Assembly (NCBI GenBank): GCA_000320545.1
Contig: ADNK01002292.1
Location: 1 to 48,442 of the forward strand
Reading direction: 5' to 3'
From: Bigelowiella natans CCMP2755
Taxonomy: Eukaryota > Cercozoa > Chlorarachniophyceae
Length of the DNA: 48,442 nucleotides
Shown: positions 35,360 to 46,981 of the stretch, piece after piece
How positions within the stretch are numbered: position 1 is the first letter of the stretch
How the letters are laid out: the number at the start of each line of letters is the position of its first letter
Translations under genes and position numbers: made by a program
Notes under the pieces: model-generated
Seen by the model: only the letters and a program-made list of their open reading frames with translations
Database searches by the model: none
Told to the model about the DNA's origin: nothing

Positions 35360-36462
35360 TTTAGTTTGGGTTTTGAGGAAAGCAACGAAAACTACGCCCC
35401 ATCAGGTGATTTTACCCAATATCTGAAAGCCATATGTTTTAGTCATTTTCGCCTGTGTTTTATACAAAAGCGCGCTCAAAACCGAATAATTAATCCGAAA
35501 CGCTATGGCTTTCCCCCTAATTTCCATGCTTATTTGGTTGTCACATGAGGTTGATTTGAGAGCGTTTCTCTCTCCTCTTACTTATGTGTAATAGTCTGTC
35601 GAGATATGCCGGGGGATTCTCAACAAAAAATGAATTTATAATTGTCGTTATGTAAGGATTATCAGGTATTTTCAAGATTCAGCTTCAATTTCGGATGCAT
35701 TGAACTGAATATAGATTGAATCAATATTTGTCGCCCATGGAACCTGGATAAGAAGAATTAGCGCTGCACCCTGCCCCTGATTCGTTCTCCGTGGGCATTC
35801 CCTATTTTAAAAAATGTGGAAACGGGAGAAAGGGGTGATGATAACCCTGGTTATCATTGGGGTGCTACTCGTTTGTGGGATTGTTCCAAGAAAGCGACAA
35901 GAAAGGCTCCGGAGGTCGTTTGCCACCCCATTCAGGTTGTGTTTGACAGATAGTGGGGGGCTTCCAATTTAATTCCATGGAATATCTAATTTTAAAGTCG
36001 AGAGTAGATAATAGACGAACAAGTTATTGTTACATCCACGTGATATTTGGTGTGAAGTCTCCGTGAAAGCCTGTGTACCGAAATTGTTCGGAAACTATAA
36101 GAAGTGGATGGGCAGAGATAAATAAACGGAAATAAAACATTCGTTTCTTATTTTTACATCGTATTTGGCGAAGGTCGATTCGTATTTCGAGTGGGCGAAG
36201 AACCGCAATCTGGAGCTCCAAAGACCCCCAGAAAAGGGATGGCAAAAGTACGAGGAGTTGGCGGGGATGGTGTATTTTTTTGCCGAGATTGAACCCAAAC
36301 CTTGTCTTTATTCATTCAGGGAATCGTCCAATACAACCATCAGGGTCTGATAGGAATCCAAAAGGGTACAATATATGAATACACACGGTGATTTATTCTA
36401 CGTGACACTGACAATTACGCACGTCACTTATTAGAACACCGTCTCCGCGCCGCCCCTCGTCT
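35360..36462. other. AT-rich spacer with a possible small membrane-protein gene
   Basis: Most of the spacer has no signal. On the plus strand, an ATG at about 35814 begins a short frame with one hydrophobic helix (VMITLVIIGVLLVCGIV) followed by a basic stretch. At about 36150-36350 another plus frame looks coding (SYFEWAKNRNLELQRPPEKG) and ends in a TGA. They might be two exons of a small single-pass protein of about 100 residues. No phase-consistent junction was found. Confidence 0.3.
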
Positions 36463-38632
36463 ATGCGTCCGTCTTCTCTCAGTTCCAGCACGAATCGATC
36501 GGCCGGAAACATTCCAGCAGCTTCACTATCTACGTTTATTCCATCCCCCCCTCCCTCGTCCTCATCAACTCGAAAAAGCGCTCGTGATTCTTGGGATAAG
36601 CCACAGGCTCCTGACTTAGGGAAGCCACACCCAAAGTTCTCGAAGAATCTAGATACGCCGAGAAGGCCACGAAGACAACAGCAGCAGCAAAGAGGCAATC
36701 ACGTAGGAGGGGGATATCACAATTACCCCTTGAACAACAAAAATAGCAATCTCGGCAGGAACTTCCGGTGGGGTATAATTTGCATTTGTTTTTCCGGACG
36801 GTGTATTGACTCAGATAAAGAGGAGTTTAAGAGGGAGGGGGGCTCCTATGTACATTTCATACTGCTATATGAATATAATTTTCACGAAATCTGATGCAAT
36901 GAATTAGGCACCAGAAGGAAGCTAGATTGTCTCCATCCTTTCCTGCAAACAGCGGCGCTTCAGGGGCGTGGAAGGCCCCGGGAGAGTCCCCCCCTCCTCC
37001 CCCTCACTCCTCAGCTCTCTTATTTCGAAGCAAGATGCATATGCGCGTACGAGCAGATCGCAGATTTCAGCGTACTATTCTTATCGGGGATGTCCACGGC
37101 TGCTTCGTGGAGCTCAAGGCGTTGCTGAAAAAGGCACGCTTCAACGTCCAGTCGGATCGCCTCGTTCTCGCCGGTGATTTGGTGGGGAAAGGCCCCTACT
37201 CCAGGCAGGTCGTTGAGTTTGTGAGAAAGATGGGCGGTATTGCGGTGAGGGGAAACCATGACCATCGCGCGGTGAAAGCGCACGCAGGCATGCTGCGGAC
37301 GCTCAAGACCGAGGTGAAGAAGCTGGTCGATGAGCTGGGTGCCGAAAGCCTCGATTGGCTTGCAACCCTTCCCCTCTCCATTTTTCTCGAAGAGTAAGTC
37401 TTTTTTAATCGTCTGTGCGTGCGTATGTGTGAGTGCGTGCGTGCGTGGGGGCGTGGGAGCGTCACCTCCGGCGATGAGTTTCTGGGATTTCTCAGAATAT
37501 GTTAAGATGTAATCTTTCCAGAGGAGCCACCAGTACTGAAGGACCGATGAATCTTGCCTTGTGACATGGCCATTCCTTTTTTATCATCGGGGCTTCGTTT
37601 TGATTGAAAATCGTTGTGTTTATATTTCTATCATCATACAGTAAATATATACACATATGTAATTACTCATTTAATTTATTATATATATGCTCAGATATAA
37701 GGCCTATGTCGTTCACGCAGGCGTCATGCCTCACACGCGCGTTGAGCAGAACACGCCGGAGCTACTTATGAACTTGCGAGGGCTCGGAAACAACCGCCGC
37801 CCCACCATGAAGCATGGGTACGTTCTAAACGGGAGAAATCCACCACCACCACCACCACTGCCCTAGTCTGAGAGCTAATCGTCGTCGTTAAATGACAGAG
37901 AGGGCGAGCCGTGGGCACAAAGTTGGGAGGGTCCAGAGTTGGTTATCTTCGGCCACGATGCGACACGGCGGTTGCAGGTTCTGTTGCCTTGCTCTTGCAC
38001 CCATAGATATGCATAGTAGTATCGAAAGGGTATTTGCTTTCCGATCATCACTGACGCGCTCACGAACACACGCGCGCGCGCGCACACACACACACACACA
38101 CATATAACAGATTTTCTCCTCGTGAATTGAATTGCTGATTTTAGGTACACAAGTATGCTTTGGGCTTGGATACGGGTTGTGTTCATGGCGGCAACCTCAC
38201 GGCGCTCATCCTCCCTGAGTTTCGGCTCATCAGCGTCCGGGCACAGCATATGTACAAACCGCCCAAAATCCCGTGGGAGGATGATATAACTGCTGCAGCA
38301 GCGAGCGTAGTCACCCCAGTGGATCCAGTATCATCTCCACCACCATCATTATCATCATCATCATCATCATCATCACCACCGTCGTCGACGTCGTCAACAA
38401 AACCTTTACCATCAACAAGCGTGAGAGGGGAGACACCCACAGGCAAGGGGGGCACTAGAAGCAGAAGGAAGAAGGGTGGTGGTGGAAGGGAGGAAGTAGA
38501 CTCATCATCCAAAGAGCAGCAGAAGCCGCAGCACCGGCAAATGCAGCAACAACGCGCTAGAAACGGTGGGGGAGGCAGAAACAGCACTATAGATAGCAGT
38601 AGTAACATTAGCAGTGGCATTAGAAGCGACAT

Positions 38633-38671
<39 letters not shown>

Positions 38672-38729
38672 GAGTAGCATGAGGAACAAGGCAATCAATA
38701 GCCATAGTGGTGATAGTCGTAGGAGAAGC

Positions 38730-38764
<35 letters not shown>

Positions 38765-38945
38765 TAGTATAAATCGAAGTGGTAGTAACGATAGTAGCAG
38801 CGGTAGCAGTAGACTCAGGAACACGCGGTCTTCCTCAAAAGAAAATTCAACGAATCAATTCGGCAATGATGAAGGAAAACCGATGATTTCCGATGATGTA
38901 GAGTCGATGATAGGTAGTCCGAGGAGGAAGAGTAAAGGTTTGTAA
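36463..38945 (+). CDS. ApaH-like PPP-family phosphatase (diadenosine-tetraphosphatase/ALPH type) with Ser-rich tail (582 aa)
   Basis: Closed model: 36463-36767, 36953-37393, 37695-37817, 37899-37977 and 38145-38945, 1749 nt in total. PPP metallophosphatases of the ApaH branch hydrolyse symmetric dinucleoside polyphosphates; the eukaryotic ApaH-like relatives (ALPH) include the trypanosome mRNA decapping enzyme. The motifs are in order: ILIGDVHGC near residue 147, VLAGDLVGKGP near 173, VRGNHDHR near 202, then VVHAGVMPH, VIFGHDATRRLQ and the ApaH-typical GLDTGCVHGGNLTALILPE. The usual metal ligands are present. Motif II reads GDLVGKGP instead of the protein-phosphatase GDxVDRG, as expected for ApaH-type enzymes. 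An N-terminal extension of about 140 residues is Pro/Ser-rich with a Gln run. The C-terminal 200 residues are dominated by Ser from AGT repeats. The substrate (Ap4A, mRNA cap or protein) cannot be decided. Confidence 0.88.
38080..38101. repeat. (CG)n(CA)n microsatellite in intron
   Basis: A short alternating CG run followed by CA in the last intron of the ApaH-like gene. It is purine-pyrimidine alternating throughout, so a Z-DNA-prone tract. Confidence 0.8.
38632..38790 (+). repeat. In-frame AGT codon repeats (poly-Ser)
   Basis: Two long AGT runs (about 38632-38660 and 38731-38768) and flanking imperfect copies encode Ser tracts in the C-terminal tail of the ApaH-like phosphatase. The frame is maintained to the stop at 38945. 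Confidence 0.9.
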
Positions 38946-41900
38946 CGATAGAACTGGTATTTGTTGTGGTTCTGCTGCACAAAAAATGATATTGTACATA
39001 ATGAAGAGGTTATCACAACACGGAATAATTCATGTAACCCAAAATTGTCATGATGTTGCGAGACTGGACATCGATCGTGTGTCTAGCTTGCCATATTCGT
39101 GCGCACGACCAATCTGTACGTGATGCGCGTCGCAACGTGAACTTTCACGTTCTCACGATGCGTAATGCAATCATGATCTCTACAGATAATATAGAAATAA
39201 CTATTTGTGCAAATCAACACAATGCGACAGATGCAACTATGAGTGCAGTCTCTGCATTTGATGCCATGCCAGAATGTGGAGTCATGATCGACGGGCAACA
39301 CACAAGCTAGCAAGATCGCTGGCTGCACTCGTCATCATCGTAGTCCGTCGTTTGCGTGCAGACGCTCCATGGCGCTGTGCGATCACAGCTAGACAGCATG
39401 TGACATCATTTTGGCATGCATGGCTTGTGCTGTCCCTGCTGGCTAGCTCTAGAATTCTCAGGACTGTCGCTAGATTGGCTGCCCACACTGCTGCACTGGA
39501 CCATGTCCAGACGATGGCACAGCCTACGTCAAAACGACTGCGCACGCACAATCATACAATTCTGGAATTTTGCAATGCAACAAGCCGCTTGCGAGTCACG
39601 ACACCGCACGTGCAGCCAAATGACGTTTCTGAGGATGGCGTTCTGTGCAATCCATCCCACCAATGAGCTGGCGCGCGCCGCCGTCTAGTCGTGCTTCTTT
39701 TTCACATTTTTCTGAACTCTCACTTCGTTGCCACTGAGCATCGCTAGATCTCATGCCTTGACTTGCTTCTTCGTTCTTCGTGGACCATAGCAAAGCCGGG
39801 CTGTCCGGCCTGCGCGTGGAACAACTCTAGCTAGTGTGACTGTCTAGCTAGAACTGCAATGAGACCTCCTTTCGGATCAAACACAGCTCTAGCTACATGC
39901 AGACAATCAAGGATGTGGGTGGAGCTGATCTGTCGTTATTGCGAGGGGGCTAAGGGGATCCTTTGCTAGTTTGCACGCTTGACATGTGCAGTGATGATGA
40001 TGGCAAAATGCGAGCACCAGAGAATGCCCAAGAACAAGACGAGCACAACAGCTCACGCTAGGACGTTTGAATGACAATTGTGAGAGGACAGCAGCTAGCA
40101 GAAACTAGGAAACAATGAAACTCAAAATTCTAACATGGTGTTCACACCAGATATCATTGCCTACACATGCGCCATCTAGCCATCTCGTACCGCACTCATG
40201 ACAGACACAGGTCTATCATAGTCGCATCGCATGTGTAGATCTAGAGATGTACATGCGCATGTTCTAGCGCAGGGCTGCAGCATGTCCATCTAGTCTAGAT
40301 GCAAGTGCATCTTTGTGCGTGAGCATGTGACACGTGCGTACTATAAATCAAGTAAAAAACGGAGGTTCTACATACTTTTCAAAGAATCATGGCAATGGTG
40401 CACTTTGACTTCTTCTGCATCATTATTATGTTAATCTTTGCAGTTGGCTTTCTGCTAGGATTGGAATTTATTTTGATCGTTTCTGCAACTAAGCATACTG
40501 AAGGGACTGAATGCAGTACAGGATTCTCTACTTCCAGTACTGGGCTTGTCTCTCTTATCGTGGTCGATAGGTATTTCAAAAAATCCTTCCTACTGTACAA
40601 CTGCTGCCAATCATTTGCCAGAATATTTATTTTTACTAAGTTGCTTGAGATGAGGTGAGATGAACAGGAGCTCGAAGATTTAATTCACTACGAATTTCCC
40701 CTGATCGAGCAATTCAACGATGTCTCCGTACAGCGAGGAAGCCAGATCACGAGACTTTCGTGGCGTCAAGTCGGACGGACTGAGGCACCGGAGCTTGGTA
40801 GTCAGAGCCTTCCGCACCAACAAAAGCGAATCCAGTTTTTGGAGAGTCATTCGTTTTGGCAGCTAAACACCCAGCAAGGCCGAGGTATGGAACAGAAAAG
40901 GTGAGGAAACCCCCAATCAGTTTAGTCGCCATGGTGGAGCTTCTCGTGTGTTTGATTTGTATGGGGGAGAACGCTCTTCAAGTTAAGAATGTTTGAAACA
41001 GGTTCTCCGAAGAACATTCGGCGGAATTTATGACTGTAACAACATACGACAAGGACCAAATGCTTAATTTCTAAAAAATGTATTTGCTTCGAAACTTACG
41101 GAAAAATAAAATAGTCTGAGAAGCTATCTTTAAGAAAGTTCCAGCTTGAGCTTTCATCTCTACATCCTTGCATGGAAAGCAAAAGGGAACCCTTTTTTCC
41201 AATTTTTCTCTTGGAACCGGCCAATGATCTATAAATTTAATTTGCCCAAAAATTCCAAACAATCTGAATTTTGTTGGAAGGTTGTCGAATGGATGACTGT
41301 CGGGGTACCCAAAAGTACCTAGAATACCCCATGTCTCATCATGTCTTATCTCTCTAAAATTCGAGCACCAAGAGCGCTTTTTCTACTAAGATCACAGATC
41401 ATGCTACGACTGATCCCACATTTTAAAAAATGATGTAATTTTTGCACTGCGTCAAAATTATTTGTTGGAATTTGTGACATTCCGGAGCCCTCCTGTACGT
41501 TGGAAAGAAAATTCATGATCTTTTGACATTGGTATTCAAAATGCGATTCAATTTTCCGGATTTGGAAACTCAATCCGGGCGGGGGGAAAAAGCATGCGAC
41601 ACATTCCATGCAGACAATTCGTGTGGTTTTGGGGTGATCGGTTCAGACTGGGGAAAATGGTCGCTGTTGAGTCCTCGCAATGATTTTTGTTGAGGCGCTG
41701 CTTGTTGCGTGTCTGCAATTGCGTGTTTGTGCATGTGTGTCTCCCTGTTGGTTCTTGCTCATGTAGTTTTTGCATCAAAGCTTTGTTCATTGTTCATTTT
41801 TCATTGTTCATTGCTAGATTGGTGACTGCATCCGCAATTGGCATCCGTGTGCCGGTCCCTCACACACACAACGTGTGAGCAACGTTTCTTCTGCACAGCA

Positions 41901-42781
41901 GAAACAGTTCTGATGATCCTCTGTTCGGCTGAACCAATGCAGTTGTGTTGTCCATTCACTCGTTCAGGGTTCAGCACCAGGTTGCCAGAGCAAGCGCAAA
42001 AAGCACACACAACGCAGGACTTCCTGCACGTGAAAAAACGGTGCAAAATTCCCGCAACCTGGCTCTCATTTGTGCTGGGCGGTCACATGGTCACGTGCCA
42101 TGCACACTCCACCAATCGCTTGTTCTTCGAGATGCAGTCCAGCTTGTCAGCAGCTCCAGAGCTTGCTAGCTTCAACTGCAGCACCCACTTTCCACAGAAA
42201 GGCAATCAACAAGCTTGCGTGTCACACAAGCGCAAGAAAACGTGTCTAGTTTCCACGAGTGCATCTGTGAGACGAAAATGATTGCATTGCTAGCACGAGG
42301 CTTCGTGCTTGACAAACTTGCGCACACACTCTAGCTAGCTAGACATTCCCTAGATGTTCGAACATCGCATCTTTGTGATGGCCATGATTGCACTGCTAGA
42401 CTGTGATTAGACAACACTTCTAGCTCTGACGTTGACACATTTGATTTGCATGCATTCATTGAAACCAAAACAAAATGAACACAAACCTGTCGCGCCACCA
42501 CTAGACCAGCCTAGCAAGCGCACAAAAAAGCACAACGAAGTACGAACAACTAATCTTTGGGATCGACGCATGCCTGTGCGCAGCACATTCAGGCCTGGAA
42601 CGGCTGATCGGCTGGATTTTACTGCATCATTCTGTTGTTTATCATTGAATCATTGTTTTGCATCTGTCCACAATTGAGCCCAACATTACGTTTCTTGTCA
42701 AAATCATGTGCATGCGTTTCGCATGTCTTAGATGTGTCAATCTAGATTCATGAAAACTCTGAGTTTTCATTTCCTATTGGT
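38946..42781. other. Long intergenic region, CTAG-rich, no convincing gene
   Basis: About 3.8 kb between convergent genes. CTAG/TCTAGA-rich stretches occur at about 39300-39900 and 42280-42520, and the spacer is interspersed with GCATGC- and CACA-like words. Open frames are short and look random. The only mildly gene-like ones are a 61-residue minus frame at 40747-40932 with a hydrophobic start, and a minus frame at 41346-41609. Neither has supporting splice partners. Confidence 0.65.
40747..40932 (-). CDS. Possible 61-residue protein with hydrophobic N-terminus
   Basis: An ATG at 40932 followed by LIGGFLTFSVPYLGLAGCLA, which could be a signal or anchor helix, then a short polar tail to a TGA at 40747. 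It is more GC-rich and less repetitive than its surroundings. No family is recognised and it may be chance. Confidence 0.25.
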   Translation of the reverse strand: MATKLIGGFLTFSVPYLGLAGCLAAKTNDSPKTGFAFVGAEGSDYQAPVPQSVRLDATKVS

Positions 42782-44354
42782 CTATATGTGAATGATATTT
42801 CGGCGACTAGACGGCGATTCAGGTTCACATTTTTTATCGTCTCCAGAAAATTCATCTACAGCTTTAATGTGTTGTATTGTGGTGGACTTCGTTATCAATT
42901 TAGCTGCGCTGCTAGACTTTGTCAAGGGAATAGATGTTTGCTCTGATTTGAAATTTCTTGCTCTTGGACTTCTGCTCTTTCCGACAGAGTTCATGCTAGT
43001 GTTGTTTTGACTAGATTTCAAAGAGTTTTTTGTTGTTCGATTCGAATTTTCCCATGAACTTGAATATAAACTCGGCAGGTAGTTTAAGAAAAAGAACAAC
43101 TTCGCCACCCTTGGGATGAAAGGAACATGAGCGTAATATTGGGAGAAAAGCAATAACAGCATGAGCCCAACGTAAAAAATTTCATTCTCAGGGTTGTATG
43201 CGTCGTCCGTAAAACCATCAGAAAAACTCATATCACTTTGAAAAAATGTAACCGCTAAGACGAAACTTATGAACGACAGCATAGATCCCAGGATCCAGAG
43301 CTTTGTTATAAGTATGTCTAACTTACGACGGGTCTTGTCTAACTTCGAAACATGTGATTTTTCTAATTCTGTCATTTGACTTTCGTGCTGACTTTGTTGG
43401 GCTTGATGTTGCCTAAGTTTCGCTCTAAGTTTCCGAAGGTAGTATATAAGAAAAAGGAGTGAGCTTGGGACCACAACACTTGCAACTATCCAGACACCAC
43501 TAAATGCTCGTTGGGAGTCCGTAATTCCAGTCAGAAGAATCTGTTTTATCAATTGGTACTGATTTTTAAAAGAGATATTTACAAATTTCTGACAAAGAGG
43601 AGCACTCACCGCTAATGATGTCAGAAGTATCACTGTTCCGGTAAATATATTAAATACGATCTTCACCCATTTTGGAACCTCAGCTCGGAGATTGGCGGAA
43701 GTGTACGAGGCGACTAGTACATTGTACCTGTGAGCAAAATTATTTAGGAGGAGGAAATACGTCGTACCCAATACCTTACATGATGCGAAAAGATACATAG
43801 TAGGCCAGATTCTAAATTTAAACGCATTTTGTGAGACTCGGAACGTTTGAAATTAAGGATTTTGTGGGATAACCCCTGTGATTGCATAGATAACAAGAAC
43901 CACTCGCCAGTCTGCAATACATTTCGAATGTCATTAATGAAGTGTAAAATTGGGTGATGATCTAGATACCGAGGTAGACTTCTCCCTGAGATATTGATAA
44001 ATGGATTCAGAATAATAAAGATAAAATAGATTTTGCATTCATTACCAAGATTACGAAAGTTATTCCAACTGAGAGCATCGCATTAGCCCTAGGTAATTTA
44101 TAAATATGTGTGTCGGATAGAGTTAACAAGCTGACTAAATAAAATCCACCAGTGCAATGGTCGTGCCACTCTGCGATTAGTAGCTTTCTCTGTGCAGAGA
44201 AGCTGCAGAAAGGAATATACCTAGAACGTTGCATCTCAACATGTATCGGTTGACAGAAATGACGTAATGCACACACGTCCTGCAAAGCTATGAATCCAAG
44301 TTTTACAAACACTGCAATCAACATAGCAAAAGTCAGCGGAGGACAAACCAACAT
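42782..44354 (-). CDS. Multi-pass membrane protein, unrecognised
   Basis: The best start is the ATG at 44354 (MLVCPPLTF). The chain continues through a frame to about 44042. Two short exons follow, spliced as GEVYLG near 43990 and DWRVVLVIYAITGVI near 43910. The main exon is about 43819-42782, with an optional 52-base intron at about 43562-43613 that is also in frame. Seven or more hydrophobic segments are visible, including LTFAMLIAVFVKLGFIALQ, VVLVIYAITGVI, IFTGTVILLTSLA, WIVASVVVPSSLLFLIYYL, LWILGSMLSFISFVLAV and FYVGLMLLLLFSQYY. A charged helical loop rich in Gln, Lys and Arg sits between two of them (KLRAKLRQHQAQQSQHES), and a Ser/Lys-rich tail ends the protein. The size and seven-helix layout fit a receptor-like or transporter-like protein, but no signature is seen. 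Confidence 0.6.
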
Positions 44355-44369
44355 GAATCTACCAACCAA

Positions 44370-45235
44370 CCAGATATAGCTCTTTCAGTGGACAGCATCG
44401 TGTTCGTAGACGTGCCTGAAGAGGTCGCACCCTGCGTGATGGACCTACTGAATCAGATGCGTCGGCAAGCAATTGTCAACTTGATGTCAGAAGCGCGTGC
44501 CCAATTTTGTGGAATTCCGAGAAAAGTTCTTCCGGGCTCGAAATGCAGTAGTATTCGATGCATATTATCTTGTCGTTTAACAAAAATAGCCTGGGATGAA
44601 CATCATAGCTCAATGGGTACTGACGGTTCCATGTACTGCACAAAAACTGTGCCACACGAGCTCTTCTTGCTTCTTATCCATTGCAATTTTCCGGGGGGTA
44701 CATCCATGCCATCAGTGTTGCCCAGACAACCCCCAGACATCTTGACGGGGTTTTGCACGCATTCCCTTCAACCAAGCGTCGCATCGATGAGATCCCCATC
44801 AAGTGTACCGCCAATTCATCGAACGCGACGGCAGCACAGTTTTCTGAGCGTCCGCGCGTCCGCACACTTGCACTGCTGTCGTTACGACCGATGGCATCGA
44901 ATTCCGGCTCTGCGACAACTACGCAATTTCCTGTTTCGAATCGGCATTCGGAGTGTCAAAATCTAGAAAATCCCCCAGCATTTGCAAGGCCGTATGTTTA
45001 CACTTTTTGCACCGCGCCTTTAATTAGTTCTTAAAGCTGTCGCGAAGTGAGAACCGCATTCGTTTCGGCGTAATATTGCTCGCTGCAGCACCAGCCCCAA
45101 CAAAACCCTGCGCAGACAGCCGATGTAGGGAGAGTAGTGATATTCACTAAGTCAGGGAGCTGAGCTCACAGCCCCGCTTCGATATTGCCTTCGGATTGTC
45201 TTCGACAAGGAACTCCCTTGTTAGTGATATTAGTG
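44370..45235. other. Divergent spacer with a possible decayed coding segment
   Basis: Between the two membrane-protein genes. A plus-strand frame at 44388-44966 has a non-random first part (IVFVDVPEEVAPCVMDLLNQ) but then changes composition. An alternative plus frame takes over at about 44681-45034. This pattern suits a frame-broken gene remnant or chance open frames. No known family is recognised. Confidence 0.35.
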
Positions 45236-46981
45236 ATGATGTTCCTGTCCAGGGCAACTTGGCTGCTTGTTCTGATCAACTGCAGTGTTGTAGCACAGCA
45301 GGCACCATCCCAGTGCTATCTCGAGGATGCAAATGCTGACTGTGCAATGTGCTGGATTACTGACCCCCAGGGTGTCCAAGTGTCGCTTGTACAGTGTCCA
45401 ACAAATGAAATTGACGCATTTTGGATGCCGAATTTCCCTGAGACGCTCTATGCAGGAGAAACGTTCTCTGTGGATTATGCATTGCAAGTAGGGAGCGGTG
45501 TTGAGGTTATTCCTGCGATCAATAGTGAAGACGATGAATATGGTCTTGGTGGGAATCTTGCGTTCGAAATTCCTCATGCAAATATCCACTCCTGCATCTC
45601 ATCACGCGGGGCATGTACTCCATTCGTTACAAATACCCCAGGACTATCTACACATACAGAGGAAAAACAAGGGAACTTGACTGTAGATGAAACTGGGGTC
45701 AGCACGATTAGATTCACTTCTGAAATTAGCTTACCGGAGGAAGAATATGTCATAATTGCACATTTTCGTTTCTTACGACCTCTGCTCATAAATGGTAATA
45801 AAGTCAAATCAATAGGCATGGAAGATGGCTTTGTATTCAACTGCACCGAATCTTCGGGTGGGTTCTGCCTCAACCAATATGATGTGGCAATAGGTGTAAC
45901 ACGAACAGTAGCAACAAGGATGCCAACTGTTGCCCTAAACGCATATGTCTATGCTAGCGCAGTAGCAATGGTCATGGCAATAATTATCGTTTCCTTTTGT
46001 TACGCTTATAAACGCGGTAAAATTGACATCGATAAGATCGTCGCCGTCGTATTCAACGAGGTTGTAGTCACATCGTTAAACTTTCTTTCTGATCTGGTGA
46101 GTGTAATTTGTTATACAATTACGTATGTAACTGTAGTCCTTCAAGACGAAGCTTTGGTTAGTATTATTCCTATTGGTCTACTATTTACGGTCTCAGGTTG
46201 GATATCTCTACTGGTTTTTTTCTATGTCGCGGTGAAACACTTAGAGACTCACAAAAGGAAAAAATTAAATGCAGACTTATATCATAAAGAAGTTGTTCAA
46301 AAAATCACAACAGCATCTCCCCGAGTATCTATCGTAGAAGAAAGAAAATCGACTGGAAATGATTTCAGTGTAGGCGAACCTTATCCAATACAGACAATTG
46401 CTGAGCATAAACCTGCCTGCGTCGAGAATACAGCTCAAACCTTAGAAGGGCGTACCCTTGTAAACTCTTACATTAAATCTACTCGAAGATTTGAAATTCT
46501 GGTAGCAAATGGGCTTGGAATCCTCTTGCGCGACGGGCCGATAGCTGGCAGTACTTTCTACATTTTAATTTTACAAAGCAATGCATCTAAAGATGTCATG
46601 ACACTTATGTTAACTTCTCTTCTGCTGTCCGGTATTGGCATTGGGTACATGGGAGCAAGGGTGTCCGAAATTGTGTCACATAGAAAACAATTGCGACAAA
46701 TTGCTGATCAACTTCGGGGCTTTACTCGCAGGAATGCCGGAACAAAAGCAGCAGCGTTGAGTAGGCTGGACGACTCCCAGATGGCCAGCGGTATTAACTC
46801 CAAAGGAACACCAGAGATTATTGGAAGAAAAATTCGATATATTCCTCGTGCGAAAGTAGATCTCATTTCTCCACGAAGATCAGCGAGACGAACAAGTACC
46901 GAGATGACATACTCGACACCAAGACAATCACCCGCTGTTCCGCTTCGTCCGTGCCCCAGCACTCTTACTTTTGCAGATTAA
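45236..46981 (+). CDS. Secreted-ectodomain, multi-pass membrane protein, intronless (581 aa)
   Basis: The start is the ATG at 45236, because it opens directly into a signal peptide (MFLSRATWLLVLINCSVVAQ); no in-frame ATG lies further upstream. The ectodomain of about 220 residues holds Cys-containing motifs (QCYLEDANADCAMCW, FNCTESSGGFCLNQ) and a central beta-rich part (FSVDYALQVGSGVEV). Five hydrophobic segments follow: AYVYASAVAMVMAIIIVSF, the VVVTSLNFLSDLVSVICYTI region, IIPIGLLFTVSGWISLLVFF, the LVANGLGILL to FYILIL region, and MTLMLTSLLLSGIGIGYMG. A basic Ser/Arg/Pro tail of about 100 residues ends the protein. The layout suggests a cell-surface receptor or channel-like protein. The family is not recognised. 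Confidence 0.75.
   Translation: MMFLSRATWLLVLINCSVVAQQAPSQCYLEDANADCAMCWITDPQGVQVSLVQCPTNEIDAFWMPNFPETLYAGETFSVDYALQVGSGVEVIPAINSEDDEYGLGGNLAFEIPHANIHSCISSRGACTPFVTNTPGLSTHTEEKQGNLTVDETGVSTIRFTSEISLPEEEYVIIAHFRFLRPLLINGNKVKSIGMEDGFVFNCTESSGGFCLNQYDVAIGVTRTVATRMPTVALNAYVYASAVAMVMAIIIVSFCYAYKRGKIDIDKIVAVVFNEVVVTSLNFLSDLVSVICYTITYVTVVLQDEALVSIIPIGLLFTVSGWISLLVFFYVAVKHLETHKRKKLNADLYHKEVVQKITTASPRVSIVEERKSTGNDFSVGEPYPIQTIAEHKPACVENTAQTLEGRTLVNSYIKSTRRFEILVANGLGILLRDGPIAGSTFYILILQSNASKDVMTLMLTSLLLSGIGIGYMGARVSEIVSHRKQLRQIADQLRGFTRRNAGTKAAALSRLDDSQMASGINSKGTPEIIGRKIRYIPRAKVDLISPRRSARRTSTEMTYSTPRQSPAVPLRPCPSTLTFAD

Noticed and set aside
38183-38824. 213-residue Leu-rich frame on the minus strand
   Set aside because: It is the antisense of AGT codon repeats in the ApaH-like gene and gives only poly-Leu.
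39050-39793. Cluster of overlapping open frames on both strands near 39.1-39.8 kb
   Set aside because: They arise in CTAG-rich spacer DNA with few stop codons. No motif or splice logic supports them.
41346-42281. Several frames of 75-147 residues between 41.3 and 42.3 kb
   Set aside because: No conserved motif, no hydrophobic pattern and no exon joins. They look like chance frames in spacer DNA.
44388-44966. 192-residue plus-strand frame, considered as a gene or transposase fragment
   Set aside because: Composition changes midway and no catalytic or family motif is visible. It is kept only as a possible remnant in the spacer description.
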